A DNA stretch of 64,000 nucleotides from Lachnospiraceae bacterium (GCA_024681595.1 JAILAN010000080.1:1-64000), one strand, 5' to 3'; positions 41,095 through 51,100 are shown, numbered from the stretch's first letter. Made by a program: numbers and translations. Notes: generated by a model not told the origin, from the sequence alone.

Positions 41095-43332
41095 TCAGTC
41101 ACGATTAAGATATTTTTCAAGTTTTGAAACCATAGAATCTATTTCAACGGGCTTTGAGATATAATCATCGAAGCCCATTTCCAGATACATTTCGCGGGAG
41201 CCGTCTATGGCGTTGGCCGTGAACACTATCATTACGGTTTCATCCGGTATGAGAGATTCTTCACGGAGTCTGTTCAGTGTTTCCACTCCATCCATACCGG
41301 GCATCATATGATCGAGGAATACGATGTCATAGGTCTTTTTACGCATCATCTCTATAGCATCTTCTCCGGTCATTACTTCATCCGGAGCGATCCCGCACAG
41401 TTTAAGGAAATTATGAGCAACTTTGATATTAAGCGCGTTGTCATCAACGACGAGTATCTTGGCATCCGGAGCATAGAAGGTGATGTTCTTTTTTTGGCGG
41501 AGCTTCTGTAATGAAGCCTGCTCACCGTAATTACCGATATGTTCGGGATTGGCAATGCCCAGAGGGATATCGAACCAGAAGGTTGATCCCTTGCCATATT
41601 CGCTCTCGACATGGATCTGACTGTCCATAAGTTCAAGCAGCTTATATACAATCGTCATGCCAAGTCCGGTACCTTCAACATTACGGTTCCTGGTAATATC
41701 CAACCGCTCGAACGACTGGAACATACGCTCGGTATCCTCTTTTTTGATCCCGATACCGGTATCGATAACTTCCACATGTAATACGAACCTGTCATCAGAT
41801 GTATCAGATCCTTCGCTGCGTTTCATATTTAGGGTCACGCTGCCTTCATCGGTATATTTAACGGCATTGCTAAGCAGGTTAACGATGACCTGATTCAGGC
41901 GGACATCATCTCCGTGAATTGCCTTGGGCAGAGTGCTGTCCACATTTACCTTGAATTTGATGTTCTTATGACCGGCGAGGTTTGATATGGATTCAGACAG
42001 ATTATATATGAACGGAACGGTATCGTAGTCGACGGGAACGATCTCCATTTTGCCATCCTCGATCTTTGAAAAATCCAGGATGCTGTTAATAAGGAACAGC
42101 AGAGTACGACCGGAGGTCTCAATACCTGAAGCATAACCGAGAACATTCGAATCATTGCTTTCACGAAGGATCATCTCGTTCATTCCGAGAACCGCATTTA
42201 TGGGTGTTCTTATTTCGTGAGACATCTGGGCCAGAAACTTGCTCTTGGCATTATCTGCAGCGATCGCCGCGTTTGCAGACTCTTGGATCTGTGAATTGAG
42301 TTTTTCAACCGATTCGAGATATTTCTGCTTGACGGTTATATCTCTTAATATAACGTAATATCCGACATTCCTTTTGCCGTCTACTATATGCTCGATAACG
42401 ACATGATAGTACGCATCGTCCATGGTCAGCATGCTTTCCTGCGGGATATCTCCGTCCTGAATGAATTTATCCAGCAGAGAATATATTTCTGCAAAGGGTT
42501 TTACATTTGTGTCGAGAGCATAATCTGTCCGGGAGGTTTTAAGTTCGGGTAGTATCCTGCGCGCGGTATCATTGGCAACAAGCAGCGCTTTATCAGGATC
42601 AAAGAAGATCAGCCCGTCCGAACCGTTCTCCAGAACGTTGGATGCTATGTCACCTGTCAGATGATAGAGTCTCGTTCTGTGAGCGATGAACAGGAATACT
42701 ATTTCGGAGAGTATGAATGAAGCGGGCGTAAACTCTATATCCTTGGTGATCGCCCTTCCTCCGAAGAAAGAAAAAACAGAAATGAACATGCATATGGTCA
42801 GCGCATTTATGCTCTTTATAGATGCTTCGGGTTTCTTTAAGCGTCCGTAAATAAGAGCCCACAGTGTAATAAACATATAGGCTACGATCATTACATAGAA
42901 GACGGTATGTATTGGACCGTATTCTTTTAACAGAACGGATACACCGTTACGCTTTACTAAAGTAACGGATTTATAGAAAAGGCCGTTATGACCGATAGTC
43001 AAAGTGCTCAAAAAAACTGCCGCAGAAAGGCCAAAGACCGAGGCACGAACGATCGGCTTTAGCTTGATATGACACAGGTCGCATACTATAAGCATTGCGA
43101 TCATCTGAAGGAAACTGCCGCCGATATAAACCATTTCGTTAGCCAGGATGGCTTCTCTTACCGTTTCGGATTCAGCGATCTTAAGATATCCGAAGATATA
43201 AAGAGGGATCAGGATAAAAAACACGACAAAATCGATGTCAATACGCAACTGCCATCTGATAGTCAGCACGAATAAAAACAGTATCGAAAAAGCCAATAGA
43301 ATGGTGTAATATGTCAGTATCATTGTGATCAC
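41095..43332 (-). CDS. Hybrid sensor histidine kinase (TM sensor, HisKA, HATPase, receiver)
   Basis: FLAQMSHEIRTPINAVLGMNEMI; DTGIGIKKEDTERMFQSFERLD; receiver DIVFLDHMMPGMDGVETL. Confidence 0.94.
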   Translation of the reverse strand: MITMILTYYTILLAFSILFLFVLTIRWQLRIDIDFVVFFILIPLYIFGYLKIAESETVREAILANEMVYIGGSFLQMIAMLIVCDLCHIKLKPIVRASVFGLSAAVFLSTLTIGHNGLFYKSVTLVKRNGVSVLLKEYGPIHTVFYVMIVAYMFITLWALIYGRLKKPEASIKSINALTICMFISVFSFFGGRAITKDIEFTPASFILSEIVFLFIAHRTRLYHLTGDIASNVLENGSDGLIFFDPDKALLVANDTARRILPELKTSRTDYALDTNVKPFAEIYSLLDKFIQDGDIPQESMLTMDDAYYHVVIEHIVDGKRNVGYYVILRDITVKQKYLESVEKLNSQIQESANAAIAADNAKSKFLAQMSHEIRTPINAVLGMNEMILRESNDSNVLGYASGIETSGRTLLFLINSILDFSKIEDGKMEIVPVDYDTVPFIYNLSESISNLAGHKNIKFKVNVDSTLPKAIHGDDVRLNQVIVNLLSNAVKYTDEGSVTLNMKRSEGSDTSDDRFVLHVEVIDTGIGIKKEDTERMFQSFERLDITRNRNVEGTGLGMTIVYKLLELMDSQIHVESEYGKGSTFWFDIPLGIANPEHIGNYGEQASLQKLRQKKNITFYAPDAKILVVDDNALNIKVAHNFLKLCGIAPDEVMTGEDAIEMMRKKTYDIVFLDHMMPGMDGVETLNRLREESLIPDETVMIVFTANAIDGSREMYLEMGFDDYISKPVEIDSMVSKLEKYLNRD

Positions 43333-43487
43333 CGCTGCTTTTTAAATGAAAATATTTGTTGGAATACAGCATTTAGCAACTGTAAAGCATTAAAAATGCT
43401 TATGAGTCATGATACCACATATTTGGAATATATACCATTGTGAGGAAACTTTGACGGAAAGACAAATCTGAAAACCGGGGAGGTCTT

Positions 43488-45062
43488 ATGCAAAGACAGA
43501 AGATAATAGTTATTGATTTCGGAGGACAGTATAACCAGCTCGTTGCCCGAAGAGTCCGGGAATGTAACGTTTATTGTGAGATCTATTCCTATAAGACGGA
43601 TATAGATAAGATCAAGCAGATGGAACCGATGGGGATCATTCTGACCGGAGGCCCCAGCAGCTGCTACGAAGAAAATGCGGCAACCTGTTCGCCGGAATTG
43701 TTTAAGCTCGGGATACCTGTCCTGGGACTTTGCTATGGAGCTCAGCTGATGCAGCATGTTTTGGGCGGCGAGGTCAGACGCGCGACCGATCGCGAGTATG
43801 GCAGGACCGGGATCAAAGTCGATAACAGTTCGGCCCTTTTTGCGGAAGTCCCGGAAAACACGACATGCTGGATGAGTCATTTTGACTATATTTCAAAAAC
43901 AGCGCCGGGATTTAAGGTCATTGCAACATCGGATAACTGTCCTGCAGCGGCTGTTGAAAATGCATCGGAAAATCTTTACGGAATACAGTTCCATCCTGAG
44001 GTTTTGCACACTCCGGAAGGAACTAAAATGCTGTATAACTTTGTCCGGAACATCTGCGGATGCACAGGTGACTGGCGGATGGATTCTTTCGTTGATGAGA
44101 ACATAAAAAAGCTCCGTGATCATATCGGAAGCGGCAGAGTTCTGTGTGCACTTTCCGGAGGTGTCGATTCATCCGTAGCTGCGGTATTACTGTCTAAAGC
44201 TGTCGGTAAGCAGCTGACCTGTGTGTTTGTAGATCACGGGCTGTTAAGAAAAAATGAGGCCGATGAAGTCGAGGCAATATTCGGCGCAGCCGGCCCTTAC
44301 GATCTTAATTTCATCAGAGTAAATGCATCCGACAGATTTTATATTAAACTGGCCGGAATAGATGATCCAGAGATGAAAAGAAAGATAATCGGTGAAGAGT
44401 TTATCCGGGTTTTTGAAGAAGAAGCCAAAAAGATAGGAAGCGTTGACTATCTGGTTCAGGGCACGATCTATCCTGATGTTGTGGAAAGCGGCCTTGGAGG
44501 CGAGTCCGCTGTTATCAAGTCGCATCACAATGTCGGCGGATTGCCTGATTATGTTGATTTCAAGGAAATAATAGAGCCTCTTCGGGACCTGTTCAAAGAT
44601 GAGGTCAGAAAGGTTGGATTGGAACTTGGCATTCCTGAAAAACTCGTATACAGACAGCCGTTCCCCGGACCCGGCTTAGGAGTCAGGATCATCGGAGATA
44701 TCAGTGCAGAAAAAGTCAGAATGGTACAGGATGCTGATGCGATATTCCGGGAGGAGATAGAAAAAACCTCATCGGAATACAAAAAGTCCAACGGCTCAGT
44801 TCCGGACTGGATGCCTGACCAGTATTTTGCCGCCCTTACAAATATGCGTTCCGTTGGTGTAATGGGAGATGAGAGAACCTTCGATTATGCGATCGCTCTT
44901 CGAGCGGTCAAAACAATCGATTTCATGACTGCGGAAAGCGCCCGCATACCATACGAAGTCCTTGAGACAGTCATGAGCCGTATCATCAATGAAGTGCGTG
45001 GAGTTAACCGCTGTATGGTTGACATAACATCTAAACCGCCCGGTACGATAGAACTTTTATAA
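43488..45062 (+). CDS. guaA: GMP synthase (glutamine-hydrolysing)
   Basis: [51 protein letters not shown]-terminus. Confidence 0.98.
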   Translation: MQRQKIIVIDFGGQYNQLVARRVRECNVYCEIYSYKTDIDKIKQMEPMGIILTGGPSSCYEENAATCSPELFKLGIPVLGLCYGAQLMQHVLGGEVRRATDREYGRTGIKVDNSSALFAEVPENTTCWMSHFDYISKTAPGFKVIATSDNCPAAAVENASENLYGIQFHPEVLHTPEGTKMLYNFVRNICGCTGDWRMDSFVDENIKKLRDHIGSGRVLCALSGGVDSSVAAVLLSKAVGKQLTCVFVDHGLLRKNEADEVEAIFGAAGPYDLNFIRVNASDRFYIKLAGIDDPEMKRKIIGEEFIRVFEEEAKKIGSVDYLVQGTIYPDVVESGLGGESAVIKSHHNVGGLPDYVDFKEIIEPLRDLFKDEVRKVGLELGIPEKLVYRQPFPGPGLGVRIIGDISAEKVRMVQDADAIFREEIEKTSSEYKKSNGSVPDWMPDQYFAALTNMRSVGVMGDERTFDYAIALRAVKTIDFMTAESARIPYEVLETVMSRIINEVRGVNRCMVDITSKPPGTIELL

Positions 45063-45166
45063 CAAGCTTTGCCCTTTGGAGGATAAAGTATGTTGCCCAG
45101 GGATAAAGCTTGTGTCCCAGGACAAACTTAAATACCCTCAAAACCTTCAAAAGAGTCAAACTTATA

Positions 45167-45202
45167 AACCTTGTAACCCTAAAACGGTTGCAAGGTTTTT
45201 TT
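45167..45202 (+). terminator. Probable terminator downstream of guaA
   Basis: AACCTTGTAACC-CTAAAAC-GGTTGCAAGGTT with TTTTTTT. Confidence 0.65.
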
Positions 45203-45349
45203 ATGTCCTAGGGAAGGTAGGAACCTTGGAAGTATAGAATTTCTGAACCAAGAAAGGTACCGGACTAATAAAGGTATTGAGTAGAGACGGTATAAAAGGT
45301 TTTGCCCTGCTCGGTATATTTCAAATTGTCCGGGGACAGCTTGTGTTTT

Positions 45350-45490
45350 GGAGAATAAAGTAGAGTGCCCTCTGACAAGCTTATTCCTTTGGAGGATAAA
45401 GTAGAGTGCCCTCTGATAAGCTTATTCCTTTGGAGGATAAAGTAGAGTGCCCTCTGATAAGTTTATTCCTTGGAAGGATAAAGTATGCTG
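45350..45490. repeat. 41-bp tandem repeat, 4 copies (plus an outlying copy near 45078)
   Basis: GGAGGATAAAGTAGAGTGCCCTCTGATAAGCTTATTCCTTT; phase marks at 45350, 45391, 45432, 45473 (period 41). Confidence 0.93.
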
Positions 45491-45604
45491 CCAAGGGACA
45501 CCTGAGTGATCTACAGGTAATGAAGACATAAGACAAATCGCGGGTTTACTATAGCGGTATTGTAAATCCGGAGTATCAGATGTATTATTTAAATTAGTTT
45601 ATTC

Positions 45605-46066
45605 TTCGATGACCCATTCGAGGAGCATCGAAACCCTTCTTTTTTCAAATTCCGATGTTTGTTTTTGAAGGAGTTGATACTTCCAAACATCGAAAATCCC
45701 TATTTTTATAATCCCGCTGTTGAAAAAGAAGCATATGACTGACTTTCAACATCGGAAAATCAAATTATACGAATCCAGCTGTCAGAAATGTGGTATGAGG
45801 CCTGTTAGCAACAGCGGAAAAGTGGATTATAGCAATCTCGCTGTCAGAAATGTGGCATGAGAACCGTTCGCAACAGCGGAAAAAGTGGATTTTAGCAATC
45901 CCGCTGTCAGAAATGTGGCATGAGGCCTGTTCGCAACAGCGGAAAAGTGGATTTTAGCAATCCCGCTGTCAAAAATGTGGCATGAGGCCTGTTCGCAACA
46001 GCGGAAAAGTGGATTATAGCAATCCCGCTGTCTGGATGGCGGAAATAGTATGAATTCAAGCAGCGG
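45605..46066. repeat. Tandem array of eight hairpin-forming units; last five at 62-63 bp period
   Basis: CCGCTGTCAGAAATGTGGCATGAGGCCTGTTCGCAACAGCGGAAAAGTGGATTWTAGCAAT and diverged upstream units; inverted-repeat arms in every unit. Confidence 0.92.
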
Positions 46067-46122
46067 AAATGAGAATATACAATAATTTGCTGTTTTAATG
46101 CGTTTTATATGGAGAAATCAAT

Positions 46123-47091
46123 ATGAAAAAACAAAACAATTATTTGGAAACACAGGCGTTAACAACAAAAGTACCGGTAACAAAAGTACCGACAACAAAA
46201 CCACCGACAACGAAACCACCGGTAACAAAACCACCGGTAACAAAACCACCGACAACGAAACCATCTGTCCTAAAAGGACTAACGACGAGCTACACAAATC
46301 TATATTCTGAAGCAAGGCGGAGATACAACGAGCTCTTATCGATCAAGAATTTAAAAGAGACTGCGCTGGAGAAAGCACCGCCGGGGAAAATACATGTCAG
46401 CAAGACACCATATGGAGTTCAGTATTTTTTAAGAAGTGACAGTTCGGAAAAGACTGGAAAATATATTCACAGATCAGAGACTTCTAAAATCAGGAAATAT
46501 CTTCAGAAAGCTTATGATGAAAAAATTCTTAAGCTTGTGGCATCAGAGACTGAAAGTCTTAAAAAACTGCTTTCAAAAACGGAAAATATTGTAGATAAAC
46601 TTCAAGAGACTTATTCAAAATACCCTCAAGAAGTAAAAGAACTGGTAATGCCGATAGATGTTTCCGATGAGGACTACGCAAAGAAATGGATAGATACACC
46701 TTATGAGGGAAAGGCTATACCGGATTATCTGCCTTATTTTGAAACCAAACGAAAAGAAAGAGTTCGCTCAAAGTCGGAACTCAATATAGCAAATGTGCTG
46801 GCAGACAAGGATATCCCATATAAATATGAATGCCCTCTGCAGTTAAGTAACGGCATGACTATTTACCCCGACTTTACCGTGCTGGATGTAAAGAGAAGAA
46901 GAGTCATGTATTGGGAACATCGGGGAATGATGGACGATAAAGAATATGCGAGGAATTCAGTACAAAGGCTCAAAACGATGATGGGTGATGGGATATTTAT
47001 TGGAGAAAAGCTGATCATTACTGAAGAAACATCGACCAATCCTTTAGGAACCAATGAGATAAATGCCATTATAAAGAAATTCTTTTCATAA
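46123..47091 (+). CDS. Hypothetical protein with N-terminal TKPPx repeats and C-terminal PD-(D/E)XK nuclease-like domain
   Basis: TKVPVTKVPTTKPPTTKPPVTKPPVTKPPTTKPSV; C-terminal RSKSELNIANVLADKDIPYKYECPLQLSNGMTIYPDFTVLDVKRRRVMYWEHRGMMDDKEYA. Confidence 0.8.
   Translation: MKKQNNYLETQALTTKVPVTKVPTTKPPTTKPPVTKPPVTKPPTTKPSVLKGLTTSYTNLYSEARRRYNELLSIKNLKETALEKAPPGKIHVSKTPYGVQYFLRSDSSEKTGKYIHRSETSKIRKYLQKAYDEKILKLVASETESLKKLLSKTENIVDKLQETYSKYPQEVKELVMPIDVSDEDYAKKWIDTPYEGKAIPDYLPYFETKRKERVRSKSELNIANVLADKDIPYKYECPLQLSNGMTIYPDFTVLDVKRRRVMYWEHRGMMDDKEYARNSVQRLKTMMGDGIFIGEKLIITEETSTNPLGTNEINAIIKKFFS
46165..46269 (+). repeat. 15-bp coding minisatellite, 7 units
   Basis: ACAAAACCACCGGTA-type units encoding TKxPx. 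Confidence 0.93.
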
Positions 47092-47111
47092 TTAATTAAG
47101 ATATAGCTCCA

Positions 47112-47435
47112 TTGAACCTGAATCGTGTTTTTGATAGGATATTGTTTAGTTGTTTTCCTAAAAATATATGCGGATCCTGTGGCAAGAAAGCAATACCGCT
47201 GGCTTTGCTTGGAGCAGAGGTTACCGTCTTTGATATTTCAGAAACCAACAGGAAATATGCCATGGAAACCGCGAAAGCTGCAGGCGTGAAGATCAGATAT
47301 GATGTATGTGAAATTATCATCAATTCCATAATCGGAAATGGATTTACCCTGGAGAGGTTCGATGAGCATCCTTCATGGGAGAATGAGAAGCTGCCGGGAG
47401 AATTTACCGCGATAGCACGAAAATATGCAGATTAA
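47112..47435 (+). pseudogene. Remnant of class I SAM-dependent methyltransferase (internal segment missing)
   Basis: GKKAIPLALLGAEVTVFDISETNRKYAMETAKAAGVKIRYDVC (SAM-binding region) joined directly to a C-terminal-like GNGFTLERFDEHPSWENEKLPGEFTAIARKYAD; total only 107 aa. Confidence 0.65.
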
Positions 47436-47449
47436 ATGAAGAGAGAAGC

Positions 47450-47977
47450 ATGAAAACATATTATGACGATGGAACATTGAAGATCCGAAGTATGATCCCT
47501 GAGGATGCAAAGATCCTTTATGACACATATCTTTCCTACGGATGGCATCCGCAGATAAAGACCTATGAGGAATATTATAAAGAACAGGAGAAAGGCGAAA
47601 GGCTTGTATTCATCGCTGAATTTGAAGGAGCAGTCAAGGGTCAGTGCACTCTTGTCCTTCATCCGACAGAAGGACCCTGGGGCGGCATGAACTATCCCGA
47701 GATAGTCGATCTGACGGTATTCTTTGACATACATGGAAAAGGAATCGGCAGTAAACTGCTCGATGTGGCGGAGAGCGAAGCAGCCAGACTGTCCGATATG
47801 GTGTTTCTGGCCGTCGGAGTTCACTCCGGCTATGGTCCGGCGCAGCGCATCTATGTCAAACGCGGGTACGTTCCGGACGGAAGCGGAGTCTGGTACAAAA
47901 ACAAGGTGCTGGATCAGTACGCACCCTGTGTAAACGATGATGATCTGCTCCTGTTTTTATCAAAAAAACTGACATAA
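47450..47977 (+). CDS. GNAT family N-acetyltransferase
   Basis: IRSMIPEDAKILYDTYLSYG; VFFDIHGKGIGSKLLDVAESEA; GYGPAQRIYVKRGYVPDG. Confidence 0.9.
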   Translation: MKTYYDDGTLKIRSMIPEDAKILYDTYLSYGWHPQIKTYEEYYKEQEKGERLVFIAEFEGAVKGQCTLVLHPTEGPWGGMNYPEIVDLTVFFDIHGKGIGSKLLDVAESEAARLSDMVFLAVGVHSGYGPAQRIYVKRGYVPDGSGVWYKNKVLDQYAPCVNDDDLLLFLSKKLT

Positions 47978-48015
47978 ATATTGATAGAAAACCTCGTCGT
48001 CAAAAGGAAAAGCAT

Positions 48016-48549
48016 ATGATAATTCTTATAATGGGTGCATCCCATGCAGGTAAAACCGTACTGGCTCAGAAAATGCTTGAAAAATATAAATACCCGTATT
48101 TTTCCATAGATCATTTGAAAATGGGTCTGATACGAAGCGGAAACACTGATCTTACACCGGAAGATGACGAAGAACTTACAGGATATCTTTGGCCTGTTGT
48201 ACGGGAAATGATCAAAACGGCCGTTGAAAACAAACAGAATCTCATCGTGGAGGGATGTTATATCCCTTATGATTGGAGAAAAGACTTTGATGAACAGTAT
48301 ATACAGTCGATAAGATTCATTTGTCTGGCAATGTCGGATGCCTATATAGAAACGCATTATGAAGACATAAAAGGTCATGCGTCAGATGTTGAGGTAAGAC
48401 AGGATGATTCATACTGCACGGTTGAACAGTTGAAAAAGGATAATCATCAGGTTGTGGAAGGCTTCCAAAAATGTGGGGAAAATATCACGTTTATCGATGA
48501 TGATTATGAGAAGGTTATTAGAACTGTTTTAGCGGAGATTGAAAGATGA
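48016..48549 (+). CDS. P-loop kinase-like NTPase (small-molecule kinase-like)
   Basis: ILIMGASHAGKTVLAQKML Walker A; NLIVEGCYIPYDW. Confidence 0.75.
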   Translation: MIILIMGASHAGKTVLAQKMLEKYKYPYFSIDHLKMGLIRSGNTDLTPEDDEELTGYLWPVVREMIKTAVENKQNLIVEGCYIPYDWRKDFDEQYIQSIRFICLAMSDAYIETHYEDIKGHASDVEVRQDDSYCTVEQLKKDNHQVVEGFQKCGENITFIDDDYEKVIRTVLAEIER

Positions 48550-49112
48550 ATAAAACCGGAACGCAGAAAATAGAAACACCCAGACTGATCCTGCGCAGAT
48601 TCAAGGCAGAAGACGCAGAAGAGATGTTTAATAACTGGGCATCGGATCCGGAAGTTACCAGGTTTCTGACCTGGCAGCCGCATTCGGGCTTAGAGGTTAC
48701 CGAAAGTATACTCACTGAATGGATATCCCGTTATGAGGATGGGGGATATTTTAACTGGGTCATGGAATATAAGCAGTCCGGAAGCGTCATAGGCAATATT
48801 TCTGTGGTCAGGTTATATGAGGATATTGAAGCTGCAGATATCGGATACTGCATGAGCAGATCATTCTGGGGACAGGGCCTTATGAGCGAAGCCTTAAGGG
48901 GAGTGATGGATTATCTGTTTGATGTTGTGGGACTTAACCGGGTTGCTGCCTGTCACGATGTAAATAATCCAAGGTCGGGGCGTGTAATGGAAAAGGCCGG
49001 TATGATACAGGAAGGCATCCTTAAAGCAGCGGGGAAAAACAATCTCGGAATACATGATGTGGTCTGGCATGCCATGATCCGTAAGGAACGGGATATTATA
49101 AGAAATAAATAA
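48546..49112 (+). CDS. GNAT acetyltransferase, RimJ/RimL-like
   Basis: IETPRLILRRFKAEDAEEMFNNWASDPEVTRFLTW; DIGYCMSRSFWGQGLMSEAL. Confidence 0.94.
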   Translation: MNKTGTQKIETPRLILRRFKAEDAEEMFNNWASDPEVTRFLTWQPHSGLEVTESILTEWISRYEDGGYFNWVMEYKQSGSVIGNISVVRLYEDIEAADIGYCMSRSFWGQGLMSEALRGVMDYLFDVVGLNRVAACHDVNNPRSGRVMEKAGMIQEGILKAAGKNNLGIHDVVWHAMIRKERDIIRNK

Positions 49113-49179
49113 AATACAAATGATTTAATGCAGTATATTTGATAATATATGAATATAGAAATTTCAAGGAGATCTGTTT

Positions 49180-50304
49180 ATGGATAAGTCAAAAGTATAT
49201 TTCACGGACTTTAGAACGACTCTCGGAGTCTCGCTTACCGCCAAACTCCAGAAACTGATCAAAATGGCGGGAATTGATTCTGTAGATATGAACGGTAAGT
49301 TCGTGGCTATCAAGATGCATTTCGGGGAACTCGGGAATCTGGCATATCTAAGACCCAATTACGCCAAGGCGGTTGCTGATGTTGTGAAGGATAATGGTGG
49401 ACTTCCGTTCCTTACTGACTGCAATACACTGTATCCGGGCAGCCGCAAACACGCACTCGAGCACATGGACTGTGCAAATATCAATGGATTCAATACGGTA
49501 ACGACGGGATGCCAGATAATCATAGCTGACGGATTACGCGGTACCGACGATATAGCTGTTCCGGTTCCTAACGGAGAATACTGTAAGGAAGCTTATATCG
49601 GAAGAGCAGTTATGGATGCGGACATAGTGATCTCGCTCAATCACTTCAAGGGACACGAGCAGGCAGGATTCGGAGGTGCCATCAAGAATATCGGAATGGG
49701 ATGCGGCAGTCGTGCTGGCAAGATGCAGCAGCACAACAGCGGACATCCTCATGTTATCACTGACAAATGCCGCGGATGCAAAAGATGTGCCCGCGAATGT
49801 GGCTCGGATGCCATCGTTTATGAAGGCAACAAAGCGCGGATAGATACCGAAAAGTGCAAAGGATGCGGACGATGCATAGGAGCCTGTGCATTTGATGCGA
49901 TCGAGAACGATAACTGGAACGCTCCCGCACTGCTCGGATGTAAGATGGCTGAATACACGGCAGCTATATTAAACGGAAGACCGAACTTTCATATCAGTCT
50001 GATCACGGATGTTTCCCCTAACTGTGACTGCCATGGAGAGAATGACGCACCGATCCTGCCGGATATAGGAATGCTGGCTTCGTTTGATCCGGTTGCGCTG
50101 GATCAGGCTTGCGTAGATCTTTGTCAAAAGGCAGAACCGATAAGAAACAGCCAGCTGGGAGACAACATGGCGAGCGAGCATTTCCATGATCACGGAGATG
50201 TATGGCACAACAGTAATCCAAACGTTTCATGGGCGGAGACACTTGAACATGCTGAAAAGATCGGAGTAGGATCAAGAACTTACGAACTTGTCACGATGCG
50301 TTAA
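49180..50304 (+). CDS. DUF362-type protein with two 4Fe-4S ferredoxin motifs
   Basis: VAIKMHFGELGNLAYLRP; ITDKCRGCKRCARECGSDAIVYEGNKARIDTEKCKGCGRCIGACAFDAI. Confidence 0.92.
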   Translation: MDKSKVYFTDFRTTLGVSLTAKLQKLIKMAGIDSVDMNGKFVAIKMHFGELGNLAYLRPNYAKAVADVVKDNGGLPFLTDCNTLYPGSRKHALEHMDCANINGFNTVTTGCQIIIADGLRGTDDIAVPVPNGEYCKEAYIGRAVMDADIVISLNHFKGHEQAGFGGAIKNIGMGCGSRAGKMQQHNSGHPHVITDKCRGCKRCARECGSDAIVYEGNKARIDTEKCKGCGRCIGACAFDAIENDNWNAPALLGCKMAEYTAAILNGRPNFHISLITDVSPNCDCHGENDAPILPDIGMLASFDPVALDQACVDLCQKAEPIRNSQLGDNMASEHFHDHGDVWHNSNPNVSWAETLEHAEKIGVGSRTYELVTMR

Positions 50305-50386
50305 GACCGATCGCCCTGATGAAGATTCAGAAAAGAAATCTGTTTGAAATTAAATTGAGGATTAAGATCATTAAGGAGGAATCAAA

Positions 50387-51028
50387 ATGGCAGAAATGAA
50401 TACAAAAGCGATGTACAAACTATCATATGGCCTGTTCGTATGTACAGCAGTAAAAGGTGAAAAGAAGAATGGCTGCATAATAAATACCGCCGTTCAGATA
50501 GCGTCTGAGCCCAACACGATCTCCATAGCTGTTAACAAGGCAAATTACACACATGACATGATCATCGAAACCGGTAAATGCAACATTTCAGTTATCAGCC
50601 AGGATGCAGGCTTTGATCTCTTTAAGCATTTTGGATTCCAGTCGGGTCGTGATGTCGATAAATTCGGAGCGGATTATCCCGCTTCTGACTATGCGATGGC
50701 GGAAAACAAAATACCGTACATTACGAAGGGAACAAATGCATATTTTTCATTGAGTGTAAAACAGACAACGGATCTGGGTTCACATACTCTTTTTATATGC
50801 GAACCTGAGTTTATGACGGTACTGTCAGATATCTCCTCGTGCACATATGAGTACTATCAGAACAGCATCAAACCCAAACCACAGAATATTGGAACGACTC
50901 CCGAAGGCAAGACCATATGGAGATGCACGATATGTGGCTATGAGTATGAAGGAGAGGAACTGCCTGATGATTTCATATGTCCGATCTGTAAACATCCCAA
51001 AGCTGATTTTGAGAAAGTCACTAAATAG
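50387..51028 (+). CDS. Flavin reductase-like protein fused to C-terminal rubredoxin
   Basis: YKLSYGLFVCTAVKGEKKNGCIINTAVQIAS flavin-reductase fold; WRCTICGYEYEGEELPDDFICPICKHPKADFEKV rubredoxin. Confidence 0.92.
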   Translation: MAEMNTKAMYKLSYGLFVCTAVKGEKKNGCIINTAVQIASEPNTISIAVNKANYTHDMIIETGKCNISVISQDAGFDLFKHFGFQSGRDVDKFGADYPASDYAMAENKIPYITKGTNAYFSLSVKQTTDLGSHTLFICEPEFMTVLSDISSCTYEYYQNSIKPKPQNIGTTPEGKTIWRCTICGYEYEGEELPDDFICPICKHPKADFEKVTK

Positions 51029-51072
51029 ATATTCGACAGGCAAAAGAATACAGAAATATCTGTATAATACAA

Positions 51073-51100
51073 GCCGCCCGACCCGGGCGGCTTTTTTCCG
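51073..51100 (+). terminator. Rho-independent terminator
   Basis: GCCGCCCGACCCGGGCGGCTTTTTT. Confidence 0.85.

Noticed and set aside
45605-46066. CRISPR array
   Set aside because: Regular ~62-bp period, but the whole unit including the intervening sequence is repeated; there are no unique spacers and no cas genes nearby.
45062-46122. Mobile element or transposase in the repeat-rich gap
   Set aside because: No transposase ORF, no clear terminal inverted repeats bounding the whole region, and no target-site duplication found by eye.
46098-46310. ORF encoding NKTTG/NKTTD repeats, and the antisense Leu/Val-rich ORF 46118..46315
   Set aside because: Alternate-frame readings of the 15-bp minisatellite, which has no stops in several frames; the 46123..47091 frame extends into a real domain.
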